From: JBKPNX01 sp046732855
GTDB lineage: Bacteria > Pseudomonadota > Alphaproteobacteria > Geminicoccales > Geminicoccaceae
Direction of reading: 5' to 3'
NCBI GenBank assembly: GCA_046732855.1
Contig: JBKPNX010000249.1
Coordinates: 1 to 44,342 of the forward strand
DNA length: 44,342 nucleotides
The notes beneath the pieces were generated by a model. That model was not told the origin of the DNA. It searched no databases and was given only the letters and a program-made list of their open reading frames with translations. Of this stretch, positions 7,473 through 15,513 are shown in pieces (the first letter of the stretch is position 1; the number at the start of each line of letters is the position of its first letter). Position numbers and translations under genes: made by a program.

Positions 7473-8300
7473 CTAGCGGAAGTTCTCCCGGCCGGTGCCG
7501 CGCATCAGAATCCGCGCGCCGCGTGCGCTCACCGCCGCGTGCTGGGCCAGGGCCGCTTCGTCCAGGTCTGCGGCCGGCGGCGTCTCCTCGAGAAAGTGGT
7601 GATGGGCGTCGACTCCGCGTACCAGCAGGGCGCTGTCCTCCATACCGGCGGTCTGGCGCACGTAGGTCGGCACGTAGCGAATGGCGAAGCCGATCCGTCG
7701 GTCGTCGGCCTGATTGGCGCCGGAGCCGTGGATCAGCTTGACGTGATGCAGGGACATCTCGCCTGGCTGGAGGATCAGGTCTTTAGCCAGACGCTCGTCG
7801 ACCTCGACCTGGATCTCCTGGCCGCGGGACAAGAGGTTGTGCTCGGCAAAGGTCTCGGTGTGCGGCATCACCTCCTGCTTGTGGCTGCCCGGGACGACGC
7901 GCATGCAGCCGCTCTCGGGCGTGCTGGGCGACAACGCGATCCAGGCGGTCACGATGTCGGCCGGCTCGAGGCCCCAGTACGTGAGGTCCTGATGCCAGGA
8001 CACGTAGCCGGGATCGTGGGCTTCCTTGGTGAAGAAGCTGCTCGCCCAGCATAGGATGTCGGGGCCGATCACGCCCTCGACCGCATCGAGCACGAATTCA
8101 TCGCGGACCAGCTCGTCGAGCCAGGTGAACAGCAGATGGGGCTTTTGCCGCATGGCGCCTTGGAAGGGCCCGCCGTTCGCTGCCTCGGCGGCTTCCAGCT
8201 GCCTTCGGCAGGCGGCTGCCCGCTCCGGGCTGAGCACCCGGATCGGACACAGATAGCCCTGCTCGTGGTATTGCCTGATCTGCGCGTCCGACAGGCGCAT
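7473..8300 (-). CDS. Phytanoyl-CoA dioxygenase (PhyH) family oxygenase
   Basis: This 275-residue protein belongs to the Fe(II)/2-oxoglutarate oxygenases of the PhyH family. The metal-binding triad is visible: the HxD pair in YVSWHQDLTYWG and the distal His in HHVKLIHGSG, followed by the Arg of the DDRRIGFAIRY segment expected to hold 2-oxoglutarate. MRVVPGSHKQ is a further family hallmark. Length is typical. A GGGGAGG ribosome binding site supports the ATG at 8300. It precedes dctP on one strand. The substrate is unknown: members hydroxylate CoA thioesters, ectoine-like osmolytes or phosphonates, and the TRAP context favours a small carboxylate. I do not think the gene can be named more closely. 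Confidence 0.9.
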   Translation of the reverse strand: MRLSDAQIRQYHEQGYLCPIRVLSPERAAACRRQLEAAEAANGGPFQGAMRQKPHLLFTWLDELVRDEFVLDAVEGVIGPDILCWASSFFTKEAHDPGYVSWHQDLTYWGLEPADIVTAWIALSPSTPESGCMRVVPGSHKQEVMPHTETFAEHNLLSRGQEIQVEVDERLAKDLILQPGEMSLHHVKLIHGSGANQADDRRIGFAIRYVPTYVRQTAGMEDSALLVRGVDAHHHFLEETPPAADLDEAALAQHAAVSARGARILMRGTGRENFR

Positions 8301-8576
8301 GGTCCAACCTCCCCGCTGGCATCCCTGGACCGATTATCGACGGACGCGCTGCCGAGGGCAACGCCCTGGGGGCGAAAGATGACGATCACGCGCCTCGACC
8401 TCGCTTGCGACCATAGGACCCGAACCGGATTGCACGACCTTGGGCACCCCTGCTCGCGCCGGGCTTGCTACATTGCGCGTCTGGCATCACGATGCTCAAG
8501 CGGGTGAATGGCGTCCTCCTTGTCGTGGTTTGCGCCCTGCGCATCAGAACTTTGTTCACCTGAGGAAGTGCGGCAA

Positions 8577-9137
8577 ATGGCGGAGGCAGCGCGTCGCGAG
8601 GACTTGCCGCGAACCCTCCAAGAGTTCGAGACCTGGCACGCCCGCCAGCCGGAGCGCTGGGAGTTCATCGACGGGCGGCCGCGGCTGATGGCGCCGGCTA
8701 CGATCAAGCATTCCATCATCAAGGCCCAGGCCTTTGCCGCCCTGCACAATGCGCTCGCCGGCACCCCCTGCCGCGCGCTGGTGGACGGACCACAGATCCT
8801 GACCGACGAGATCTCGGCGATTCCCGACGTCGTGGTCACCTGCAGCGCGCTCGACCTGTCGACCCCGGTGATCCGCGAGCCGGTGATCATCGTCGAGGTC
8901 ATGTCGCCCTCGAGCGAAGTGGACGATGTCGGACGCAAGTGGTTCCGCTATCGCAAGATCCCGAGCCTCAGGCACTATCTTGTCCTGTCTCAGGACGAGC
9001 GCGTGGCGCAGGTGCACAGCCGCGCCGGCGATCTCTGGCGCGAGCGCTTCGTCAGCACCGGCACGATCGAACTGGACGACCCGCCGGTGCGGCTCGAGAT
9101 CGAGGCGATCTACGCCGACACCGATATCAGGGCGTGA
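8577..9137 (+). CDS. Uma2 family protein (DUF820, PD-(D/E)XK nuclease fold)
   Basis: This 186-residue protein matches the Uma2/DUF820 family, which has a restriction-endonuclease-like core. The characteristic order is present: WEFIDGRPRLMAP near the start, then HSIIKAQAFAALHNAL, then PDVVVTCSALD (the acidic metal residue), then PVIIVEVMSPSSEVDD with the E-V-x-S motif, and RKWFRYRKIPSLRHYLVLSQ. I use the ATG at 8577, preceded by TGAGGAAG at good spacing, rather than an upstream ATG at 8508 without a ribosome binding site. The family is common in cyanobacteria and alphaproteobacteria; its biological role is unsettled. It stands alone, with the FmdB gene convergent after it. Confidence 0.88.
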   Translation: MAEAARREDLPRTLQEFETWHARQPERWEFIDGRPRLMAPATIKHSIIKAQAFAALHNALAGTPCRALVDGPQILTDEISAIPDVVVTCSALDLSTPVIREPVIIVEVMSPSSEVDDVGRKWFRYRKIPSLRHYLVLSQDERVAQVHSRAGDLWRERFVSTGTIELDDPPVRLEIEAIYADTDIRA

Positions 9138-9218
9138 GCGCCGCGCCCGCCGGCCGCACCGGGCTCGATCTCGTCCGCCGCAGCGTCCGCTCGCCTCGCC
9201 GCCGCGGCGCCCGACCGC

Positions 9219-9389
9219 TCAGCTCTTCTTGCCGGTCATCGCCACGAACGCCGTCGGGACGCTTGCGACCTTGTCGCTGCCGCATTTCGGGCAGGACGGC
9301 TTGGCCGTCCCATGCTCGGAAATGCTCTGGATCCGATCGAAAGTTTCGCCGCAGTCCTCACAGCGATACGCATACGTCGGCATCGCCAT
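9219..9389 (-). CDS. FmdB-type zinc ribbon protein
   Basis: This small gene of 56 codons encodes a protein starting MAMPTYAYRCEDCG and ending in MTGKKS. Two CxxC knuckles, Cys10/Cys13 and Cys33/Cys36, form a rubredoxin-like zinc ribbon, and the (M)PTYxYRCxxCGxxF start is the signature of the FmdB/CxxC_CXXC_SSSS family. The second Met (at 9383) would give the usual MPTY start; GTGGGAGG upstream fits either. FmdB-type proteins were first linked to formamidase operons as putative regulators, but the function is not established. It is convergent with the Uma2 gene; no obvious partner lies beside it. Confidence 0.88.
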   Translation of the reverse strand: MAMPTYAYRCEDCGETFDRIQSISEHGTAKPSCPKCGSDKVASVPTAFVAMTGKKS

Positions 9390-9744
9390 GGCCTCCCACC
9401 GAAGCAGCAGATCTGACGGCTAAGGACATAGGGCAGCTACGTTCTGCCTCCATTGATCTTGGTCAGTTCGGGTATGTCGCCGGGGGCGCTTTCCCGCATC
9501 AGCTTCGGTGCCCGGACCGGTCGCGATGCACATGCCGGGTAGCTCTCGAGCGCGGGGACGGAAGGCAGGCGGGGCGCGGCAGCAGAGGCGCGGCTCGGAG
9601 CGATCGGGCCAAAGGCTGGGGGCCCAAGCGCGCGGCCGCGCCCGAAAGCGGTCGCCTCAGCAGGTCGTCATCCGGCCGACTTGCGTGCTCGCGCCGGATC
9701 GACTTGAAATGCGCCGGGCGAAGGCCGCGCGAGATTGGTGAGCC
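9390..9744. other. Gene-poor interval before the thiolase-like gene
   Basis: I see no supported gene in these 355 bases. Short frames exist on both strands but none has a ribosome binding site, a recognisable motif or a plausible composition. Promoters for the divergent FmdB and thiolase-like genes should lie here; no clear -35/-10 pair stands out. Confidence 0.5.
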
Positions 9745-10992
9745 ATGCCGAGCGAAATCGACGCCACCAGCACGAGCGCGCTGCGCGACAAATACGCGAT
9801 CGTCGGGGTCGGCGAGACCGCGTACGTGCGCGGCGCCGGCACGACCACGCGGGCGCTCGCCACCGCCGCGATTCGCAAGGCGATCGCCGACGCCGGGCTG
9901 CGCGCTTGCGACATCGACGGCATGCTATCGTATTCGCTGATGGACGGGGCGCAATGCCCTGAAGTCGCGAGCGATCTCGGCATCCGCCTCGACTTCTACA
10001 TGGACGTGTGGGGCGGCGGGTCGAGCACCGAGGCGCTGGTCGGCATCGCGACCGGCGTGATCGAGGCGGGCATGTGCCGCACGGTGGTGATCTACCGGGC
10101 GATGAACGGCTACAGCCAGCTGCGCATGGGCGGCACCGGTTGGAGCGCGGCGCCGATCGCGGGCGGCGAGCTGCACTGGAAGACCTACGGCTGGACCAGC
10201 CCGGCGCAGTGGTTCGCGCCTGTGTTCATGCGCCACATGTACGAGCACGGCACGCGACCCGAGCAGGCGGCGCTGGTCAAGGTCGCGCACAGCGAGCACG
10301 CGTCCTGCAACCCGAAGGCGCTGTATAAGAACCGCGTCACGGTCGAGGACGTGCTGGGCAGCCGCTGGATCGTGAAGCCGCTCCATCTGCTCGACTGCTG
10401 CGTCGAGACCGACAACGGCGCGGCGCTCATCGTGACCAGCGCCGAGCGGGCACGCGACCTCGCGCAGCCGCCGGCCCTGATCAGCGCGGTCGCCGGGCGG
10501 GTGTGCAAGCGCCGCCCCGACATGCACTTCCAGGAAGGCCCGGTGACCGAAGTGGCCGGCCGGCACGCCCGTGAGATCCTGTGGCGCAACGCCGGGGTCG
10601 GGCCCGAGGACGTCGACGTGACCGGCTCCTATGACGCCTTCACCTTCACCGCGCTCCTGCAGTTCGAAGCCTACGGCTTCTGCAAGGCCGGCGAAGGCGG
10701 CGGCTACGTCGGCGACGGCACGATCCGGCTCGGCGGCCGGCGGCCGAACAACACGAGCGGCGGCCACCTGTGCGAGGGCTATACGCACGGCATCAGCATG
10801 GTGATCGAGAACGTCCGCCAGCTGCGCCACGACGTCGACGACTACTGTCCCCCCGGCCCGGACGGACGGCGCGCCCACACCCACGACTACCGCGCGGGCG
10901 GCTGCCGCCAGGTCAGAAACGTCGAGCTCACCGCCAATCTCGGCTGGGGCACGCCGTGGACCGGCTCGGCGGTGGTCCTGCGCCGGGGTTGA
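9745..10992 (+). CDS. Thiolase-like (SCP2-type) protein lacking the catalytic cysteine
   Basis: This 415-residue protein has the thiolase superfamily fold of the lipid-transfer/SCP2-type branch. It begins with YAIVGVGETAY and the following segment to residue 55, and ends with NTSGGHLCEGYTHG (the C-terminal GGH active-site block) and the terminal WGTPWTGSAVVLRRG. The position where thiolases carry the nucleophilic Cys reads VWGGGSSTEALVG (residues 88-100), with no Cys. This is typical of degenerate subunits found in aromatic and steroid catabolism, which work with a partner. Such genes are normally next to a DUF35 OB-fold protein; here an unrecognised 142-residue protein follows instead. A weak GGTGAG precedes the ATG. 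Acyl-CoA binding is likely; condensation or cleavage by this protein alone is doubtful. Confidence 0.85.
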   Translation: MPSEIDATSTSALRDKYAIVGVGETAYVRGAGTTTRALATAAIRKAIADAGLRACDIDGMLSYSLMDGAQCPEVASDLGIRLDFYMDVWGGGSSTEALVGIATGVIEAGMCRTVVIYRAMNGYSQLRMGGTGWSAAPIAGGELHWKTYGWTSPAQWFAPVFMRHMYEHGTRPEQAALVKVAHSEHASCNPKALYKNRVTVEDVLGSRWIVKPLHLLDCCVETDNGAALIVTSAERARDLAQPPALISAVAGRVCKRRPDMHFQEGPVTEVAGRHAREILWRNAGVGPEDVDVTGSYDAFTFTALLQFEAYGFCKAGEGGGYVGDGTIRLGGRRPNNTSGGHLCEGYTHGISMVIENVRQLRHDVDDYCPPGPDGRRAHTHDYRAGGCRQVRNVELTANLGWGTPWTGSAVVLRRG

Positions 10993-11062
10993 CCGCGAGC
11001 GACATCCGTGATTGCGAGATGCGCGGGCGGACCGGAAGCAGTCAGACGGACGGGACCGAAGC

Positions 11063-11491
11063 ATGAGCGAAGAGTGGCAGTATCAGGTGCGGATTGATCT
11101 GGCCGACGGGCCGGCCGAGGTGGCGCGACGCGATCCGGCCGATCCCGCGCTGGCGCCGCTGCCCGACATCCTGCGCCGGCACAACGTGATCCTGAAATCC
11201 CAGTACGACGCATTTGCCGGCTACGTCGCCGAAGCCGAACGCCAGGGCATCGAGAAGTACCCCCTGTATCACTGGACCAAGGCGACGATCGAGAATCCGG
11301 CGAAAAAAGCCAAGTACCAGAAGTCGTTCACCCTCTATGTCGACGGCGACGAGGTCTACGCCAAGGACAAGGCGGACGCGCTCGAGGCGGAGCTGCAGCC
11401 GTTGGTCGGCGGCGGCCTGATCACCCGCCTCGCCAAGCACGACACCAACCCCGCGAACAATCCGCAACCGCCGGCGCGCTATCGCAGGTGA
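11063..11491 (+). CDS. Uncharacterised 142-residue protein downstream of the thiolase-like gene
   Basis: I do not recognise this protein. It is soluble, mixed in charge, and has no Cys clusters or signal peptide. It starts MSEEWQYQVRIDLADG and contains a lysine-rich central segment (KATIENPAKKAKYQKSFTLY) followed by an acidic part with VDGDEVYAKDKADALEAEL. The composition and codon use match the neighbours, and it lies 70 bases after the thiolase-like gene on the same strand, so co-transcription is plausible. The position is the one usually held by the DUF35 partner of SCP2-type thiolases, but no CxxC zinc finger is present. It could be an unrelated accessory subunit. Confidence 0.65.
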   Translation: MSEEWQYQVRIDLADGPAEVARRDPADPALAPLPDILRRHNVILKSQYDAFAGYVAEAERQGIEKYPLYHWTKATIENPAKKAKYQKSFTLYVDGDEVYAKDKADALEAELQPLVGGGLITRLAKHDTNPANNPQPPARYRR

Positions 11492-11646
11492 GGACTGGCT
11501 GATCCGCAAGGCGGCGCGAGCGGGACCTGCGATACGGCAAGGGTACAGCGCCGGACAATGTATCCCAAGGCGAGGGCCGCCGGGGTGGGGCGCTGATCGG
11601 TCGTAACGTGACCCGAAATTGGGCGGATGGACTGGCGCCGGGTCGG

Positions 11647-12588
11647 CTAGCGGGTGGGGTGATCGAGGTCCGTTGCCGCGCTTGACGCGGCGGGCGGCAG
11701 CGAGGAGAGGGCGCGGCGGGCGGGGCGGAGCTCGGCCGCGGCTTCGAGCGCGCCGGCGGCGAGGATCAAGAGGCAGCCCGAAGCCTCGCGCAGGCCGAAC
11801 GGCTCGCCGGCGAGCGCCGCCGCCGAGAGCGCGGCGACCGCGACCTCCAGGAGCAGCAGCAGGGACACGCGGCCGGGGTCGAGAAAGCGTGCGCCCCACA
11901 GCAAGAGCCAGGTGCACGGCACGAGCCAGACGAGCGCGGCGAGCGCCGCCCAGGCGAGAACCGCCGGGCCGAGCACAGCGTCGGGGGGTGGGCTCGCGGC
12001 CAGAAGCAGCAGCGACAGCAGCGCCGCCGCGGCGAACGACACCATGGTCTGCTCGAGGCCGGAGATCGCGTCGCCCTTGCGCACCAACGTCACCGAGAGC
12101 GCGAACAGCACGCCGGCCGCGAGTCCGAGCCAGTCGCCGAGCGAGCGCGGCAGCGGCAGGCCAGCGGCGAAGCCGAGCAGCACCGCGGCGCCCGCAAGTC
12201 CGAGCACGACCGAGAGTAAGCGCAACGGCCCGACCGGCTCGCGCAGCAGCGCGAGCGCGAGCAGCGTCGCCCACACCGGCGCGAGGTAGAACAGGAGCGT
12301 CACGCGTACCACCTCGCCGAGGATCAGGGCGAGGTTCCAGGAGACCAACGCGGCCCCGAACAGGGCGCCCGCGCCGAGCAGCAACGGGCCGCCGGCGGCG
12401 ATCCTTGCGCGCCTGCGCCAGACCCATGGCAGCAGGGCCAGGGTCGCGATGCCGTAGAGCGCGGCGTTGACCGCGGGGCCGGAGAGCCCGGCGTCGGCGA
12501 GCGCGCGCAGGGGCAGCCACCACAGGCCCCACAGGCCCGCGGACAGCGCCACCGCGGCCGCGGGCCGCCAGGCAGTGGCAGATCGCAT
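11647..12588 (-). CDS. EamA/DMT superfamily transporter
   Basis: This 313-residue protein with ten predicted helices is a drug/metabolite transporter built of two EamA repeats (about residues 10-140 and 150-290). The first repeat shows GLWGLWWLPLRAL and EVVRVTLLFYLAPVWATLLA (each repeat ends in the typical Y-x-x-P-V segment) and the second shows SLLLLLEVAVAALSAAALAGE. Members export amino acids, nucleosides or other metabolites; the substrate is not visible from sequence. The last 25 residues are polar and alanine/serine rich. It lies 43 bases downstream of the NTF2-like gene on the same strand and may share its transcript. Confidence 0.88.
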   Translation of the reverse strand: MRSATAWRPAAAVALSAGLWGLWWLPLRALADAGLSGPAVNAALYGIATLALLPWVWRRRARIAAGGPLLLGAGALFGAALVSWNLALILGEVVRVTLLFYLAPVWATLLALALLREPVGPLRLLSVVLGLAGAAVLLGFAAGLPLPRSLGDWLGLAAGVLFALSVTLVRKGDAISGLEQTMVSFAAAALLSLLLLAASPPPDAVLGPAVLAWAALAALVWLVPCTWLLLWGARFLDPGRVSLLLLLEVAVAALSAAALAGEPFGLREASGCLLILAAGALEAAAELRPARRALSSLPPAASSAATDLDHPTR

Positions 12589-12631
12589 GCTGGCCGCGCG
12601 CTCGGGACCCGCCTCCGGCGGCCCTGCACCG

Positions 12632-13201
12632 TTACGCTCGACCGCCTCCCGTGAAGCGCGCGATCAGGTCGTTCGACGGTCGTTGCGGATCGCGCAGCTT
12701 CTCAGTGGTCGCAATGCCAGCGACCGGCAAACTGCCGTCGTCCAGCAGCCCGATCTGCATGAGCACGCTCGCCTGGTCCCAGTAGATGTGCTCGCTTTCG
12801 ATCTTGCCGTCGCGGAACTCGACGATCGCGACCGTCGGGATCTCGACGCGCCGGCCGGTCGGCGCCACGCCCGGCAGGAACCAGTCCATTGCGACGGTGT
12901 GCGTGCACTTGAAGATCATCTCGTCGACGATCCGGTCGCGCCCGATGGTGCGCGAGATCAGCTCGATCTCGGTGTCCGGCGGCAGCCGCGGGATGAAATG
13001 CGTGGCGTAGAAGGTGCGGACCTGGTCGCGGCCGACGCCGCCGGTCATGACCGGCACGTGATTGAGATGGGGCGCCCTGCTAATCGTCTCGAGCGCGGCG
13101 TCGGCGCTGTGGTCCTGAAACTCGGCGTCCAGGTGCCTGTGCCAGACCTCGAGCATGGCCTGCTCGCCGGGCACAAGGTCGTCCTCGCCTGACGTCGTCA
13201 T
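12632..13201 (-). CDS. SnoaL-like / NTF2-fold protein
   Basis: This 189-residue protein fits the NTF2-like SnoaL fold: an N-terminal helix region (AMLEVWHRHLDAEFQDHSAD), a central segment with FYATHFIPRLPPDTEIELIS, and the strand pair around RRVEIPTVAIVEFRDGKIES, then EHIYWDQASVLMQIGLL. The last motif (x-E-x-x-Y-W-D-x-x-x-x-x-x-Q-x-G-L-L) is common in the ester-cyclase/SnoaL_4 group. Members range from polyketide cyclases to simple ligand-binding proteins, so no reaction is assigned. A strong GGGGGGGAT ribosome binding site precedes the ATG at 13201. It heads a likely two-gene unit with the EamA transporter. Confidence 0.82.
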   Translation of the reverse strand: MTTSGEDDLVPGEQAMLEVWHRHLDAEFQDHSADAALETISRAPHLNHVPVMTGGVGRDQVRTFYATHFIPRLPPDTEIELISRTIGRDRIVDEMIFKCTHTVAMDWFLPGVAPTGRRVEIPTVAIVEFRDGKIESEHIYWDQASVLMQIGLLDDGSLPVAGIATTEKLRDPQRPSNDLIARFTGGGRA

Positions 13202-13367
13202 GTCACATCCCCCCCTTGATTATACCGCTTCGAACCGGCGTTCGTCCGTCGCCGATGCTCCATGGACGCTGGTGATACTCGAGTGCCTGGATGCAAGAGA
13301 TCGGCCGACCGATGCGTCGCGCCGACCGCAGCGAAGAACCGCTCGAAGGCGAGACGGTGCGGCAAAG

Positions 13368-15371
13368 CTAGTCGGTACGCGCAAGATGGCCGGCCTGGGC
13401 GGCAGCGACAGTGGCTGCAGCGTCGGCCGGCAGCAGGAGCCGCTCGGCCACCAGACGCTCGGTCGCCTCGCGGACCTTCTCGACATAGATGTCCGGGCTC
13501 GGGTAGCGTTCTTCGATCGACGGTCGCAGGTCACCGGCCGCCAGACGCTCTTCGCGCGTCGCCGCGAACGGCACCACGGCTCCTTGGTTCGTGCAGAGCG
13601 CGCCAGCGCCGAAGCCCGCGGCGCGCGGGTTCCAGCCCGTGTAGGTCGCACGCGGCACCTCGATCACGGGCAGGCGAATGCCGTCGATGGCGAGGCCGTC
13701 GGCATCCATGCGCGGGAACAAGACGGGATAGCTGGCAATTTTCGCCGGCGGTATCTGTGCCGTGTCGATCAGATCGGCGGGAGTGTGGAGGCCAGCGTAG
13801 GGTAGCCCCGGGAACTCGGCGTATAGGCCCGCGGCCGGCACCAGTGTGCCGTGTGACAGCATGGGATAGCGGCTGGCCGGTGGCTCAATGCCGTCGCGAA
13901 CCCACTGGTCGAGTGCCACCAGCAACGCTCGCATGGGGGCGCCGGCGTGCAGCGGATTGCGCCAAAGAGCGCAGGTGTCGACCTTGCTTGGTACAGAGCC
14001 GGGATCGGCGAAATGGGGGTGGCCCGCCATCATGTACGCGCGCACATCTGGCGGCAGCTCGACGTGATGACCGAGGGTATCGGTGACCAGCAGGGAGCCG
14101 CGGGAGCCGAAGAACTCCGCCTCGCTGTCAGTCTCGATCACTTTGGGGCAGGTGTTGGTCAGGCGGCAGCGTAGCATCAGGCCGTCGTGCCGCCCGGAGA
14201 TGGGGTCATCGGTCACTGTATAGGTGAACGGGAACTGATCGGCCGGGTAGAGCCGGTCAGTCTGCGAAGATGGATTGCGGCCTGGCTGGGCGAAACGGGC
14301 GTTGGTGTAGGTACGGCGGGTGCCGGGAACATGGGGGTTGATCGCATCGAACACGATGCGGCCCTGTTCATCCTCGTTGAAGCCCCAGTAGAGGAAGTCG
14401 CGGAGAAAGCGGCCGCTCTGGGAGACGCCGTGGGCATAGGCGTGAGCCGCCGGCTGCCCCAGGGGATTGTTGCTCGTCTCGCGCCGGAGGAAGGAGGCGA
14501 CGTCGCGGAACGCGGCAAATCCGAGACCGAGCACAAGGGGGTCTTTCGCGGTATAGATCAGCTCGTAGATGGCCCCGGCATCGAAGCCTGCGGGGCGGGT
14601 GATCTCGACCGCCTGCGGCCCAGTGAAGCTGAAAGACAAGTCCGTCGGGCTCTGGCGCTCGTCCTCGGGGTGGGCGCGGACGGTCAGTTTGGCGTCGCCG
14701 GGGATTGATGCCGCCGGATAGGTCAGAGTTTTGGTGACCGGGTTGTCGGTGTTGTCGAAGACAAACTCCTCACGCGAGAGACCGGTAATGCCGGGCAGCA
14801 CAGGTACTTCTACGCGAAGCGTTCCCGGCGCCGCCGGAAGATCACCCTGCCAGCCGACCCAGACGAGGATGTAGCCCTCCGACAACAGGAAGCCGTTGCC
14901 GGCGTCCGACGCCTGTTCCAGTCTTCCGGCAGCCTTGGCGTCAGCCGTCTCGTCGAACAGGACTGACATCAACTTGCGGCCGCGATTGGGCGCTTCCACC
15001 AGAATCGTGCCGGTGCCGCCGTCGAGCGGACGTAGGATCTCCACATCGACGGCTGCCTCGACCCGGCCGTCGGCGGTGCGCGGCGCGAGCCCGATGTCTG
15101 CAATCACCTCGTTGCGCGGATCGGCGGGATCGACCCTGATCGTGGCGCGGCCAGTGATCTTCTCGACCGCTCCGTGTGTGCCGAAGGTCCGGCCCCCGAG
15201 TGCCGGGTTGACTCTGGACAGAACATCGAAGCGCACCACCTCGGCCTGCGCTGACTGGACAAGGCCTGTCGCGCTGAGAACGACAAGGACGGCACTCGCG
15301 GCCGTTCGTGATCGGGATCTCGAAAATGAATTGCTCAGTGTTCGAGCATCGGTATTCGCTTGAGACGTCAT
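13368..15371 (-). CDS. Secreted alpha/beta hydrolase domain protein (Abhydrolase_10 type)
   Basis: This 667-residue exported protein has a basic N-terminus and a Sec signal peptide (SAVLVVLSATGLVQSAQA, cleaved before EVVRF). The mature part begins with a beta-rich region (to about residue 240) and continues as an alpha/beta hydrolase with the nucleophile elbow AHGVSQSGRFLRD, where GxSxSG marks the catalytic Ser; the INPHVPGTRRTYTNARFAQP segment and the HPHFADPG segment are family features. This arrangement matches the large 'alpha/beta hydrolase domain-containing' proteins of proteobacteria. The true substrate is unknown; an ester or carbohydrate ester in the periplasm is plausible. I use the ATG at 15371 because GGGAGACGACGGA precedes it; the ATG at 15389 has no ribosome binding site. 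Transcribed alone. Confidence 0.85.
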   Translation of the reverse strand: MTSQANTDARTLSNSFSRSRSRTAASAVLVVLSATGLVQSAQAEVVRFDVLSRVNPALGGRTFGTHGAVEKITGRATIRVDPADPRNEVIADIGLAPRTADGRVEAAVDVEILRPLDGGTGTILVEAPNRGRKLMSVLFDETADAKAAGRLEQASDAGNGFLLSEGYILVWVGWQGDLPAAPGTLRVEVPVLPGITGLSREEFVFDNTDNPVTKTLTYPAASIPGDAKLTVRAHPEDERQSPTDLSFSFTGPQAVEITRPAGFDAGAIYELIYTAKDPLVLGLGFAAFRDVASFLRRETSNNPLGQPAAHAYAHGVSQSGRFLRDFLYWGFNEDEQGRIVFDAINPHVPGTRRTYTNARFAQPGRNPSSQTDRLYPADQFPFTYTVTDDPISGRHDGLMLRCRLTNTCPKVIETDSEAEFFGSRGSLLVTDTLGHHVELPPDVRAYMMAGHPHFADPGSVPSKVDTCALWRNPLHAGAPMRALLVALDQWVRDGIEPPASRYPMLSHGTLVPAAGLYAEFPGLPYAGLHTPADLIDTAQIPPAKIASYPVLFPRMDADGLAIDGIRLPVIEVPRATYTGWNPRAAGFGAGALCTNQGAVVPFAATREERLAAGDLRPSIEERYPSPDIYVEKVREATERLVAERLLLPADAAATVAAAQAGHLARTD

Positions 15372-15513
15372 TCCGTCGTCTCCCATCATTTTTGGGCTTA
15401 TCGCGCGTCGGCTAGCCTCTCTTCCGCTACTCCGTCAATCAATCAGCTCCGGCACAAATGAAGGAAGCAGGCATTCATAGTTATCACTTGCGCGCAGGGT
15501 TGAAAAGCACCGT

